A stretch of DNA of 64,000 bases from Quadrisphaera sp. INWT6 (GCF_015390235.1 NZ_VUOH01000003.1:1-64000), one strand, 5' to 3'; counted from the first letter of the stretch, positions 9,085 to 17,931 are shown. The notes: generated from the letters alone by a model not told the origin. Numbers and translations are program-made.

Positions 9085-10551
9085 CTACCCCTGGCCGAAG
9101 AGCTTCGGCAGCTGCTGGCTCATCGTGAGCACCGTCGCGGTCCCGTAGACGAGGATCGCGACGACCAGCAGCGCGAGCCTGACCCCCTTCACCCGGAGCG
9201 GGGCGGGCAGCAGCTTCCGGTTGGTGGCGATGAGCAGCGCCGAGTAGATCGTCATCATCAGGCCGCCGACGGTGGCCGAGACGACGACGAGCGCGATCGG
9301 CTGGTCGAAGCCGACGAGCAGCACCACGCACCCGATGACCACCAGGCCCCAGGTGAGCCAGAAGTAGATCTTCGACTCGTCGGCGTCCTTGGTGTAGCTG
9401 GTCTTCAGCACGTCGGCGGCCATGCGGCTGGTGTAGTCGGTGATGCCCAGGGCCGCTCCGAACAGCGAGAACGCCCCGATGATCCAGAAGAAGACGCCGA
9501 ACCAGTCGCCCACGGCCTCGGCGAGCTGCTCGCCCTCCACGCGCACGAACTGGATGTCGTTGGGCAGGTCCTCCAGCCCGAAGACGGTGGAGTACGCCAG
9601 TAGCGAGGTGAAGAAGATCGACACCACGGTGATGGCGACGAACGTCGAGAGCTGCTCGACGTTGGCGAAGCGCCACCACCCCTTCCAGCGACGCAGGTTC
9701 TCCTCGCCCTGGGGCCCCTCGGTGGTGAAGACGTACCCGGTGCTCGGCACGGCCTCCGGCTCACCGGTGACCGGGCTCTGCAGGCGCGGCACGTAGGTGC
9801 CCATGCCGAAGCCCTTGTCGCGGATCCAGTTCGACTGCACCAGGTTCTGCCCACCGCCGGCGCCCGCGAAGATCATGGCGCCGAAGAGGGTGGCGAAGCC
9901 CAGCTCGGCGGCGGGGAAGCGCGCCTCGGTGACGATCGTCGGCACGGCCTGCCACGCGGTGGCGGTGATGGCGGCGAACGCGCCGACCACCAGCAGCAGC
10001 ATCACCGCCGCCACCTTGACCATCTGGATCTTCTCCAGCGCGACGTAGACGACCGGGGCCAGGGTGAGGATCAGCCCGATCGCGATGAGCAGGCCGATGG
10101 CGATGTACCGCGGCGTGCCGCCGGTGAGGAAGCTGATGAGCGTCGCCGAGCTCGTGGCCCACCCCGGCCAGAGGTTGGCGCCGTACGTGAGGATCGCGAA
10201 CACCAGGCCCCAGTGCGGCCAGAACCTGCTGAAGCCGGTGACGGCCGTCTCACCGGTGGCGAGGGCGTACCGCTCGATCTCCATGGTCACGAAGTACTGG
10301 GTGACCACGCCCACGAGCGCGGCCCACACGAACACGAGTCCCACCTGCGAGGCGATGAACGGGAACAGCACGAACTCGCCGCTCGACAGGCCGACGCCGG
10401 CCGCGATGATCCCCGGCCCGATCAGCGGGAGCCACCGCGCTGGTGGCTTCGGCATCTCCCGGACCTCGGGCACCGCGAGGTGCCCGGTCCTGCGGAAGGG
10501 GGTGAGGACAGAGGTGGCGCCGTCTCCGGCCGCGTCGTCGCGGGTCGACAT
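9085..10551 (-). CDS. divergent Nramp-family-like membrane transporter
   Basis: A 488-residue protein with about 11-12 helices. Helix 1 reads LIGPGIIAAGVGLSSGEFVL. The region where helix 6 would lie is MIFAGAGGGQNLVQSNWIRD. These align in position with Nramp helices 1 and 6, but the metal-binding DPGN and MPH motifs, both present in the true MntH at 28.6 kb, are missing. The fold is APC/Nramp-like and the substrate is unknown; a divalent metal is not assured. The start ATG 10551 (MSTRDDAAG) was preferred because 15 further upstream codons have no conserved look. A hydrophilic loop of about 50 residues (near 275-325) rich in charged residues is unusual. It converges with lexA, 3 nt apart. Confidence 0.75.
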   Translation of the reverse strand: MSTRDDAAGDGATSVLTPFRRTGHLAVPEVREMPKPPARWLPLIGPGIIAAGVGLSSGEFVLFPFIASQVGLVFVWAALVGVVTQYFVTMEIERYALATGETAVTGFSRFWPHWGLVFAILTYGANLWPGWATSSATLISFLTGGTPRYIAIGLLIAIGLILTLAPVVYVALEKIQMVKVAAVMLLLVVGAFAAITATAWQAVPTIVTEARFPAAELGFATLFGAMIFAGAGGGQNLVQSNWIRDKGFGMGTYVPRLQSPVTGEPEAVPSTGYVFTTEGPQGEENLRRWKGWWRFANVEQLSTFVAITVVSIFFTSLLAYSTVFGLEDLPNDIQFVRVEGEQLAEAVGDWFGVFFWIIGAFSLFGAALGITDYTSRMAADVLKTSYTKDADESKIYFWLTWGLVVIGCVVLLVGFDQPIALVVVSATVGGLMMTIYSALLIATNRKLLPAPLRVKGVRLALLVVAILVYGTATVLTMSQQLPKLFGQG

Positions 10552-10629
10552 GAGCGTCACGGTGGTGCACCGGAGACCGGGCCGCCACCGGAGCACCGGC
10601 CGGAGGGGGACGCTCTGCCTCGCGGCTCC

Positions 10630-11805
10630 TCAGCCGACGAGGAGGGCGCGGCCCATCCCCCGCACCACGCGGCCCGTCAGCCGCCCCCGGGCCAGGCCGA
10701 TGTCGGCGACGTCGTCGAAGACCCCGGCGTCGCGGGACGACGCGCGCAGCGCCGCGTGCAGCAGCCGGTCGCTGCGCACCAGGCGCGCCGCGACGTCGGT
10801 GTGGCGCAGGTGGCCCGCGAGCGCCTCGCGGAGCGTCCTGTCGTAGCGGCCGCCGCCCAGGGCGGCCCGGCCGGCGAGCACCCCCGACAGCACGGCGTAG
10901 TAGATGCCCTCTCCCGTCACGGGGTTCACCAGGCTGGCGGCGTCGCCGGCGAGCAGCACCCGCCCCACCGACCAGACGCCGCTGCGCCCCGTCGACAGGG
11001 GCAGCGGGTGCCCCGCCACCTGCTCGGCGCCCGCCGTCGTCCCGGGGAGCAGCTCCTCGAGGCGCTCCAGCAGCCGGGCGCGGGTGGGGGCGGCCCCGGC
11101 GGAGGAGCGCGCGTCGACCAGCTGCCCGAACCCCACGTTGGCCCGGCCGTCCCCGACCGGGAACGACCAGGCGTAGCTGGGACGGTCGGTGTCCTCCGAG
11201 AAGGCGAGCACCTGCACGCCGTCGTGCTCGGGGAGCACGGGGGCGTAGGCGCGGACGGCGATCGCCGTCGTCCCCGGTCGCTGCGGCGGGACCGCCGCGG
11301 GCCCCAGCGCGCGCCGGACCTCGGAGTGCGCGCCGTCGGCCCCGACCACCACGCGGGCGCGCACCACCTCGCCGTCGGAGAGGACCACGCCGACGCCGGC
11401 GCCGTCCTGGTGGACGTCGCGCACCCGGGCCCGGCGCAGCACGGCGCCGCGGTCGAGGGCGGCCCGCAGGACGCGCTCGTCGAGGACCGCGCGGGGCACC
11501 ACCTGCGCGGGACGCGACATGGCCTGCTCGACCACGGGGACGCCCGGCGTCCCGACGACGGAGATGCGCAGCCGCGGGGCCACCGGCCAGTCGTCGAGCA
11601 GGCCGGTGACGCCCACGGTCTCCAGGACGTCGAGCGCGTGCGGGGCCACGCCGTCACCGCAGACCTTGTCGCGGGGGAAGTCGGCTCGGTCGAGCAGCAG
11701 CACCCGCGCGTCCGCCCGCTGGGCCAGGGCCCCGAGGGCGGCGGAGGCGCCCGCCGGTCCCGCCCCGACGACGACGAGGTCCCACCGGGTGCTCGTGGTG
11801 CTCAC
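10630..11805 (-). CDS. geranylgeranyl reductase family FAD-dependent oxidoreductase
   Basis: A 391-residue flavoprotein. The N-terminus has the FAD-binding GxGxxG (VVVGAGPAGASAA), then DFPRDKVCGDGVAPHAL, the substrate-region motif typical of geranylgeranyl reductases. A GADGAHSEVRRALG motif follows in the middle and LLAGDAASLVNPVTGEGIYY near residue 285 (the second FAD contact). Family members saturate isoprenoid chains such as those of menaquinone, chlorophyll or lipids, and some hydroxylate. In actinomycetes one is often linked to menaquinone side-chain reduction, but no quinone genes are nearby, so the substrate is open. GTG 11805 has a TAGCCT box 6 nt upstream, so it is probably leaderless and monocistronic. 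Confidence 0.88.
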   Translation of the reverse strand: MSTTSTRWDLVVVGAGPAGASAALGALAQRADARVLLLDRADFPRDKVCGDGVAPHALDVLETVGVTGLLDDWPVAPRLRISVVGTPGVPVVEQAMSRPAQVVPRAVLDERVLRAALDRGAVLRRARVRDVHQDGAGVGVVLSDGEVVRARVVVGADGAHSEVRRALGPAAVPPQRPGTTAIAVRAYAPVLPEHDGVQVLAFSEDTDRPSYAWSFPVGDGRANVGFGQLVDARSSAGAAPTRARLLERLEELLPGTTAGAEQVAGHPLPLSTGRSGVWSVGRVLLAGDAASLVNPVTGEGIYYAVLSGVLAGRAALGGGRYDRTLREALAGHLRHTDVAARLVRSDRLLHAALRASSRDAGVFDDVADIGLARGRLTGRVVRGMGRALLVG

Positions 11806-11811
11806 CTGGCG

Positions 11812-11817
11812 AGGCTA
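11812..11817 (-). promoter_or_regulatory. -10 box (TAGCCT) of the reductase-family gene
   Basis: TAGCCT is 6 nt upstream of GTG 11805 on the minus strand, with no ribosome site between. This is leaderless geometry. Confidence 0.55.
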
Positions 11818-11856
11818 GTCGTCGTCAGGGTCGGCTCCCCCGCTGCGTCGAGGCGG

Positions 11857-12258
11857 TCAGGCGGCCAGCGAGACGGTGAGGTCGGCGCTGGAGAGGGCCT
11901 TGGTGAAGGGGCAGATCTGCTTGGCCTGCTCCAGCACGCGCTCGGCGACGTCGTCGGCGAGGCCGCTGACCTCGAGGGCGAAGTGCGAGGTGTACCCGCC
12001 GCCCTCGCCGGTGGTCAGGTGCACCCGGGCGACGACCTTGGCGTCGCTGGCGTCGACGTCCTGCGTGGAGGCGGCGATGCCGATGGACTGCTGCAGGCAC
12101 GCGGCGGTGGCGGCGGCCATGAGGTGCTCCGGGGTCGTGCGGTCTCCCGCGTCCTCGCCCGCGAGCTGGGTCTGCGCCTCCAGGACGCCGTCGGAGGTCT
12201 TGACGCTGCCCGCGGTGGCGGTGGCGGTGGCTTCCTGGACCGAGTGGGAGTCGCTCAT
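11857..12258 (-). CDS. OsmC/Ohr-family peroxiredoxin-like protein
   Basis: A 133-residue OsmC-fold protein. The two redox cysteines are Cys54 (AATAACLQQSIG) and Cys116 (AKQICPFTKAL). Both are at family positions, so thiol-dependent reduction of organic hydroperoxides in the cytoplasm is likely; lipoyl-type partners are usual for the family. It starts at ATG 12258 with TAGCGT 6 nt upstream, pointing to a leaderless transcript. The TAG of that box is at the same time the stop codon of the upstream DinG-type helicase gene. It is therefore packed directly behind the helicase but appears to have its own promoter. Confidence 0.9.
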   Translation of the reverse strand: MSDSHSVQEATATATAGSVKTSDGVLEAQTQLAGEDAGDRTTPEHLMAAATAACLQQSIGIAASTQDVDASDAKVVARVHLTTGEGGGYTSHFALEVSGLADDVAERVLEQAKQICPFTKALSSADLTVSLAA

Positions 12259-12264
12259 GGAAGG

Positions 12265-12270
12265 ACGCTA
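12265..12270 (-). promoter_or_regulatory. -10 box (TAGCGT) of osmC, containing the stop codon of the helicase gene
   Basis: TAGCGT reads 12270 to 12265 on the minus strand, 6 nt from ATG 12258. Its first three bases (12270-12268) are the TAG stop of the upstream DinG-type gene. Confidence 0.55.
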
Positions 12271-14379
12271 AGCAGCGCCGCCTCGACCCGCCTCCTGAGA
12301 ACGGGCGCCGGCGTCGAGGCGCCGCAGCGCGCCCAGCACCACCTGGCGGTCGGTGGTCGGCCACAGCGGCGGCAGGCTCGAGCGGAGGTAGGAGCCGTAC
12401 CGCTTGGTGGCCAGCCGCGGGTCGAGGACGGCGACCACGCCGCGGTCCGACGTGCTCCGCAGCAGGCGCCCCGCGCCCTGGGCCATGAGCAGCGCGGCGT
12501 GCGAGGCGGAGACCGACATGAAGCCGTTGGCGCCGGCGCGGTCGGCGGCCTCGGAGCGAGCGGAGGCGAGCGGGTCGTCGGGGCGCGGGAAGGGGATCCT
12601 GTCGAGCAGCACCAGCTGCAGGCTCGGGCCGGGGACGTCGACGCCCTGCCAGAGCGACAGCGTGCCGAACAGGCAGGTGCTGGGCTCGGCGGCGAACTCC
12701 TTCACGAGGTTCGCCATGGTGTCCTCGCCCTGGCAGAGCACGGTGATCCCGCGGCCGTCGGCGCGGTCGGCGAGCCGGTCGCGCAGCGCCTCGGCGGCGG
12801 CCTCGGCGGCGCGGCGCGAGGAGAACAGCCCCAGCGCGCGGCCGCCCGCGGCCACCAGCAGCTCCTCGACCTCGTCGAGCACCTCGGGCACCGGTCCCTC
12901 CCGCCCCGGCGGGGGCAGGTGCTGCGCCACGTAGAGGATGCCCTGCTTGGCGTGCTGGAACGGGCTGCCGACGTCGAGGGCCTTCCACGCCGGGGCGCCG
13001 CTCCCCGCGAGACCGACCGCGCCGGCGGCGGCGTCGAAGCTGCCGCCGGGGGTCAGCGTGGCGGAGGTGAGCACCACCACGGAGCTGCCGAACAGGTGCT
13101 CGCGCAGCACCATCGCCACGCTCAGCGGCGCGATGTTCAGCACCCGGGCCACGGGCCCGTCGTTCTTCCAGGCTCCCGGTGCGTCGAGCCACGCGACGTC
13201 GTCCCCCGGCCCCGTGGTGGGGCCCGTCACCGCGGCCAGCCGCTCGGCCACCTCGAAGACCTCGGTCAGCGCGGCGCGGGCCACCTGCTTGCCGCCGGCG
13301 TCCTCGGCGTCCTCCTTGCCCTGCTGCCCCCCGCTGTCGCTCTTGAGGCCGGAGAGGGCCTCGCGCGCCGCGTCGCGGACCCCGGCCACCGCGATGCGCA
13401 CCGCCTCGGGCAGCCCGCGGGCGAACCTCCCGACGTCGGCGTCGTCGAGGACCTCGGCCAGGTCCTCCCCCGCCACCTCCAGGCGCTCCAGCGCGGAGCC
13501 GCCCAGGCCCGCCTGGCGGCGCGCCGTCGTCGCGGCCTGCGCCACCACACCCGCCGAGAGGGTGCCGGTGGCCACCGAGGTGACCCGGTCGGCCAGCTCG
13601 TGCGCCTCGTCGATGACCACGACGTCGTGCTCCGGCAGCAGCTGCACCTCCTCGACGGCGTCGATGGCGAGCAGCGCGTGGTTGGTGACGACGACGTCGA
13701 CCTCCCGCGAGCGCGCCCGCGCCCGCTCGACGTGGCACTCCTCCGCCATCGGGCAGCGGGTGGCGCCGAGGCACTCCCGGGCGCTGACGGAGACCTGCCG
13801 CCAGGCGCGCTCGGAGACGCCGGGGGTGAGCTCGTCGCGGTCGCCGGTGTCGGTGTCCTGCGCCCAGCGGTGCAGGCGGGCGACCTCGCGGCCGAGCTGG
13901 CTGTTCGGGCCGGCGGCGCGGTGGTCGGTGGCCCGCTCGGCCCTGTCCTTCGAGCCGTCCAGGAGCTCCATGCCGGGGAGGACGTCGGTGGGCTCGTCGG
14001 GGAAGCCGCCGGCGAGCTTCTGCACGCACACGTAGTGGGCGCGGCCCTTGACGGTCTGCCAGGTCAGCTCGCGGCCGATGTGCGGGCGCAGCGCGGTGCT
14101 GAGGCGGGGCAGGTCCCTGTCGACCACCTGCGCCTGGAGCGCGAGCGTCGCCGTGGAGACCACGGTCGGGGTGCCGGTGGCGACGGCGTGCGCGGCCAGC
14201 GGCACGAGGTAGCCGAGCGACTTGCCGGTGCCGGTGCCCGCCTGCACCAGCAGGTGCTCACCGGTCTCGACGGCGTCGGCGACGGCCTGCGCCATCTGCT
14301 GCTGCCCCTCGCGGGGTGCTCCGCCGAGGGCCGCGACCGCCGCCGCGAGGAGGGTGGGGACGGACGGGACCTCGGGCAC
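12268..14379 (-). CDS. ATP-dependent DNA helicase, DinG/XPD type
   Basis: A 703-residue superfamily-2 helicase. Walker A is AGTGTGKS (residues about 47-54) after a Q-type motif. The iron-sulfur cysteines are likely in VCVQKL and in AREC...TRCPMAEEC (residues about 190-210). The DEAH box is VVIDEAHEL (about 255). Motif VI lies in AQGAGRLLRSTSDRG near the C-terminus. The enzyme should unwind 5'-tailed duplexes or R-loops during repair; actinomycete DinG-type proteins of this length lack an exonuclease domain. GTG 14379 has TAGGGT 6 nt upstream, so it is probably leaderless. The gene lies behind a 59-bp hairpin that ends the upstream DUF559 gene. No SOS box is visible. Confidence 0.92.
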   Translation of the reverse strand: MPEVPSVPTLLAAAVAALGGAPREGQQQMAQAVADAVETGEHLLVQAGTGTGKSLGYLVPLAAHAVATGTPTVVSTATLALQAQVVDRDLPRLSTALRPHIGRELTWQTVKGRAHYVCVQKLAGGFPDEPTDVLPGMELLDGSKDRAERATDHRAAGPNSQLGREVARLHRWAQDTDTGDRDELTPGVSERAWRQVSVSARECLGATRCPMAEECHVERARARSREVDVVVTNHALLAIDAVEEVQLLPEHDVVVIDEAHELADRVTSVATGTLSAGVVAQAATTARRQAGLGGSALERLEVAGEDLAEVLDDADVGRFARGLPEAVRIAVAGVRDAAREALSGLKSDSGGQQGKEDAEDAGGKQVARAALTEVFEVAERLAAVTGPTTGPGDDVAWLDAPGAWKNDGPVARVLNIAPLSVAMVLREHLFGSSVVVLTSATLTPGGSFDAAAGAVGLAGSGAPAWKALDVGSPFQHAKQGILYVAQHLPPPGREGPVPEVLDEVEELLVAAGGRALGLFSSRRAAEAAAEALRDRLADRADGRGITVLCQGEDTMANLVKEFAAEPSTCLFGTLSLWQGVDVPGPSLQLVLLDRIPFPRPDDPLASARSEAADRAGANGFMSVSASHAALLMAQGAGRLLRSTSDRGVVAVLDPRLATKRYGSYLRSSLPPLWPTTDRQVVLGALRRLDAGARSQEAGRGGAA

Positions 14380-14385
14380 CGAGCC

Positions 14386-14391
14386 ACCCTA
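14386..14391 (-). promoter_or_regulatory. -10 box (TAGGGT) of the DinG-type helicase gene
   Basis: TAGGGT is 6 nt upstream of GTG 14379 on the minus strand. No ribosome site intervenes. Confidence 0.55.
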
Positions 14392-14446
14392 CGCAGCACG
14401 GCCCCCCGCCTCGGCCGTTCGTCCACAGCCCCCGCCCGGACCGGCG

Positions 14447-14505
14447 GTGATCATGCAGAAGACCCCCGGACGGGGTGCTCCCGTGGGGGTCCTCTGCATG
14501 ATCAC
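14447..14505. repeat. 59-bp palindromic hairpin repeat, copy B
   Basis: Same ends and length as copies A and C. The outer 21 bp pair with one mismatch. Its right end supplies the TGA stop codon of the DUF559 gene (14502-14504). It lies between that gene and the DinG-type gene on the minus strand. Confidence 0.9.
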
Positions 14506-15455
14506 CAGCCCGCAGGCGGCCCAGCGAGCGCACGCCGGACCTCGGAGACCACCTCGCCGGGTCGGCGCCGCAGGTCGTCGCCGACGAGCTCGATGACGGT
14601 CCACCCAGCATCGCGCAGGCGGCGCCGCTTGGTCTTGTCCCACTGCCACTGCCCCCGGGTGGTGCGGTGGACGTCGCCGTCGAACTCGATCACGACCCTC
14701 CGGGCCCTCCAGACGAGGTCGACCCGGCCGAAGTACGTGCCCCCCTCGCGCAGCGCGAGCCCGCACTCCGGCTCGGGCAGCCCGGCGTCGACGAGCAGGA
14801 GCCTCACCTCGGTCTCCATCGGGGAGTCGACGCGCCACCGCACCTCGGAGCGGATCCGGCGCAGGCGGACGACGCCGCGGCGCCCCTCCCGGAGGGCGAG
14901 CGCCTCGTCGAGCTCCGCCTCTGACGCCCACCACCGCCGGACGGCGTCACCCAGCGCCACGGCGTCGGTGCGGTCGAGCCCGGGGACGAGGTCGCACCAG
15001 ACGTCGACCGGGTGCTCGATGCGCAGGCCCCGGGTCCCGGGCGGAAGCAGCGGCAGGACCTCGCTGCGCAGGTCGCCCCCGAGAGCGGTGCGCACCCGGA
15101 CGGCATCCAGACCGGTCACGCACTCGAGACCCGCGATCCGCGGCGCCGTCGGACCCACCGCCGAGGCGCAGATCCGCTCCCCGCCCGGTCGGCGCCGGGA
15201 GCGAGGTGTCGGCAGCCCCGCCACCTCGACCGCCGTCCACCCGCTCAGCGCTGCGTCGCCGGGCAGCGCGAGCGACGCCGCGACGAGGTCCACCGCTCGC
15301 GTGCGGGGGAGGTCCACCGGTACCCGGACCCCGCGGTGCGGTGTCCGGAACCGCCTCCCGTCCAGCGCACGAGGTGAGACGCCGCGTGCGAGGGCCTCGA
15401 CGACGGTGAAGGGACGGCGCGCCAGGTCAGCGGGGAACGGGGAGCGCGGAGGCAC
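14502..15455 (-). CDS. AbiEi-like N-terminal domain plus DUF559 (Vsr-like) endonuclease-fold protein
   Basis: A 317-residue protein. The first ~60 residues (FTVVEALARGVSPRALDGRR, then FRTPHRGVRVPVD) resemble the AbiEi-type winged-helix antitoxin domain. The last ~110 carry a DUF559 domain with the PD-(D/E)xK-like core: Asp in GRVDLVWRARR, Glu in VVIEFDGDVH, then QWDKTKRRRLRDAGW. Such proteins are common in high-GC actinomycetes, often in several diverged copies, and their substrate is unknown; a DNA-end or mismatch nuclease role is inferred from the fold only. GTG 15455 has CAGCAT 6 nt upstream. The gene is bracketed by two copies of the 59-bp hairpin (14447-14505 and 15524-15582), the left one providing its stop codon. 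No toxin partner is adjacent. Confidence 0.8.
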   Translation of the reverse strand: MPPRSPFPADLARRPFTVVEALARGVSPRALDGRRFRTPHRGVRVPVDLPRTRAVDLVAASLALPGDAALSGWTAVEVAGLPTPRSRRRPGGERICASAVGPTAPRIAGLECVTGLDAVRVRTALGGDLRSEVLPLLPPGTRGLRIEHPVDVWCDLVPGLDRTDAVALGDAVRRWWASEAELDEALALREGRRGVVRLRRIRSEVRWRVDSPMETEVRLLLVDAGLPEPECGLALREGGTYFGRVDLVWRARRVVIEFDGDVHRTTRGQWQWDKTKRRRLRDAGWTVIELVGDDLRRRPGEVVSEVRRALAGPPAGW

Positions 15456-15523
15456 CTGGCGATGCTGGCCCCGAACGCGGACAGCCCGCTGCGACTGTCC
15501 ACAGGCACGAGCCCACCTCCGTG

Positions 15524-15582
15524 GTGATCATGCAGAAGACCCCCACGACGGGGTCCGTCGTGGGGGTCTCCTGCATGATCAC
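15524..15582. repeat. 59-bp palindromic hairpin repeat, copy C
   Basis: Same ends and length as A and B, but nearly fully paired: 28 bp per arm with one mismatch and a 3-nt loop (GGT). It lies 27 nt after the hflX stop on the minus strand and upstream of the DUF559 gene's left neighbour region. Confidence 0.9.
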
Positions 15583-15609
15583 CGACCCGGGCGGACCCGG
15601 GCGGCTCGC

Positions 15610-17152
15610 TCAGGCGGTGAGCTCGGCCGCCAGGTCGGGCGAGACGCGGGCGACCACGCGGGTGCCCTCGGCGGTGTGCTCGGTGGAGACCACCTCGCCG
15701 GTGGAGTGCACCCGCGAGACCAGGTCGCCCCGGGAGTAGGGCACGACGACGTCGACCAGCACCTCCGGGTGCGGCACCACCTCGGCGATGCGCTCGCGCA
15801 GCGCCTCCAGGCCCTCGCCCGTGCGGGCCGAGACGACCACGGAGCCGCGCTCGCGCCGCAGCAGGCGCGAGACGACCTCGGGGTCGGCCTGGTCGCACTT
15901 GTTCAGCACGACGACCTCGACGGGGCCGTCGTCGCCGTGGGAGCCGACCTCGGCGAGCACGTCGCGGACCGCGGAGATCTGGCCCTCCGGGTCGGGGTGC
16001 GACGCGTCGACCACGTGCAGCAGGACGTCTGCTTCGCCGACCTCCTCCAGCGTGGAGCGGAACGCCTCCACGAGCTGCGTGGGCAGCGAGCGGACGAAGC
16101 CCACCGTGTCGGACAGCGTCAGCGCGCGGCCGTCGGGGGTCTGCGCCTTGCGGACCGTCGGGTCGAGGGTGGCGAACAGCGCGTCCTCGACCAGCACGCC
16201 CGCCCCGGTGAGGCGGTTGAGCAGCGAGGACTTGCCGGCGTTGGTGTACCCGGCGATGACGACGCTGGGCACCGCCCCGCGGCGGCGCGACTGGCGGCGG
16301 GTCTCCCGCGCCGGGCGCATCTCCTTGATCTCGCGGCGCAGCCTGGGACATCCGGGTGCGGATGCGGCGGCGGTCGAGCTCGATCTTGGTCTCACCGGGG
16401 CCGCGGGAGCCGATGCCGGCACCGCCGGCGACGCGGCCACCGGCCTGGCGGGACATCGACTCGCCCCAGCCGCGCAGGCGCGGCAGCAGGTACTCCAGCT
16501 GCGCCAGCTCGACCTGGGCCTTGCCCTCCTTGGACTTCGCGTGCTGGGCGAAGATGTCGAGGATCAGGGCGGTCCTGTCGATGACCTTGACCTTGACGAT
16601 GTCCTCCAGCGCGCGGCGCTGGGACGGCGAGAGCTCGCCGTCGGCGATGACGGTGTCGGCGCCGGTGGCCGAGACGACGTCGGCCAGCTCCTTGGCCTTG
16701 CCGGAGCCGAGCCAGGTGCCCGGGTCGGGGGTGTCGCGGCGCTGCAGCACGCCGTCGAGCACGGCCGAGCCGGCGGTCTCGGCGAGGGCCGCGAGCTCGC
16801 GCAGGGAGTTCTCCGCGTCGTCCGCGCTGTGGGTGCTGGAGGTCCAGACGCCCGCGAGCACGACCCGCTCCAGGCGGAGCTGGCGGTACTCGACCTCGGT
16901 GACGTCGGTGAGCTCGGTGGACAGCTGGCTGGCCAGGCCGCCCACGCGCCGCAGCGCCTGGCGCTCGGCGAGGTCGAGCTGGTCGCCGTCGTACCCGCTG
17001 TCGTAGCCGTTCTCGGGCTGGGCCGCGGGCTGCGCCTGCGGGGCCCTCCCGCCGTGGCGGGCGAGGATCCGGCTGACGGCGTCCTCGCCGGTGTCCTGCT
17101 GCGCCGCAGGCCGGGTCTCGGGACGGGTCGCGGGCCGGGCTGTGGTGGTCAT
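15610..17152 (-). pseudogene. hflX: ribosome-associated GTPase HflX, one frameshift
   Basis: ATG 17152 has a perfect AGGAGG 3 nt upstream. The N-terminal HflX domain (DTPDPGTWLGSGKAKELADV, IADGELSPSQRRALED, LLPRLRGWGES) and the linker GGAGIGSRGPGETKIELDRR are in one frame. Near 16345-16350 a single extra base in GGCT shifts the frame. The rest then follows: helix LRREIKEMRPAR, the GTPase P-loop AGYTNAGKSSLLN, switch G3 DTVGF and the NKCD motif, to the stop at 15610. One base restores about 513 residues, full HflX length. HflX splits stalled ribosomes. The gene belongs to the conserved miaA-dapF-hflX-lexA neighbourhood. The intact halves suggest a sequence error. Confidence 0.85.
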
Positions 17153-17255
17153 GCGCCTCCTGGGCCGTGGTGGTCGCGCGTCTCGCGACCCACCTACTGT
17201 TCCTCACAACGCCGACGGCGTCGACGGTGTTTCCTCCTGACCGGCCGACCTGGGC

Positions 17256-17261
17256 TAGCGT
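17256..17261 (+). promoter_or_regulatory. -10 box (TAGCGT) of the methyltransferase gene
   Basis: TAGCGT is 7 nt upstream of GTG 17269, with no ribosome site. Leaderless geometry. Confidence 0.55.
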
Positions 17262-17268
17262 CCCGGCC

Positions 17269-17931
17269 GTGCCCGAGCCGACCGACGACCAGACCGACGA
17301 CGCGACCGCTGAGCACTACTTCAGCGCCGCGCCCTCGGGTGACGACCGCCGCCGGCCCCTGCACGTGCGCCTGGACGGCCGCGAGGTGGAGCTGGAGACG
17401 TCGTCGTCGGTCTTCAGCAGCGACCGCCTCGACACGGGCACCGCCGTCCTGCTCGACCACGTGCCCGCCCCCCCGGCGAGCGGCCCGCTGCTGGACGTCG
17501 GCTGCGGCTGGGGCCCCGTGGCCCTGACGATGGCGCTGCGCTCGTCCGAGCCGGCCACCCGCGAGGTGTGGGCCGTCGACGTCAACGAGCGCGCCCGCGC
17601 CCTCACCACCGCCAACGCCGCGCGCCTGGGGCTGTCCGGCGTCCGCGCCCTGGCCCCCGAGGACGTCCCCGCCGACGGCGACGTCGCCGCGCTGTGGTCG
17701 AACCCGCCGATCCGCATCGGCAAGGAGGCGCTGCACGCGCTGCTGCTGACGTGGCTGCCGCGCCTGGCCCCCGGGGCCAGCGCGCACCTGGTGGTGGCGA
17801 AGGACCTCGGCGCCGACTCGCTGCTGCGCTGGGTCGGCGAGCAGGGCGCCCAGCGCACCGACGGGCGCGGCTGGACGGCGGAGCGCACCGCGACGAAGAA
17901 GGGCTACCGCGTGCTGCGGGTGACCCGCTGA
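17269..17931 (+). CDS. class I SAM-dependent methyltransferase, RsmC-like small domain
   Basis: A 220-residue protein with a SAM-binding motif (LLDVGCGWGPVALTMAL) and the SNPPIRIGKEALH motif near residue 145. The NPPI/F signature marks N-directed base methyltransferases of the RsmC/RlmG group. It is about the size of single-domain actinobacterial RsmC-like enzymes, lacking the duplicated N-terminal half of E. coli RsmC, so an rRNA guanine target is plausible but unproven. The usual actinobacterial location next to hflX and dapF agrees. GTG 17269 was chosen because TAGCGT lies 7 nt upstream; an earlier in-frame start at 17167 would add non-conserved residues and remove the promoter. Confidence 0.85.
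   Translation: MPEPTDDQTDDATAEHYFSAAPSGDDRRRPLHVRLDGREVELETSSSVFSSDRLDTGTAVLLDHVPAPPASGPLLDVGCGWGPVALTMALRSSEPATREVWAVDVNERARALTTANAARLGLSGVRALAPEDVPADGDVAALWSNPPIRIGKEALHALLLTWLPRLAPGASAHLVVAKDLGADSLLRWVGEQGAQRTDGRGWTAERTATKKGYRVLRVTR

Noticed and set aside
10213..16584. A plus-strand open frame of more than 2,100 codons
   Set aside because: It runs antisense through six well-supported genes. Such frames are expected in very GC-rich DNA where the antisense third position rarely gives stops; its residue make-up (Arg, Gly, His, Gln) is that of a shadow.
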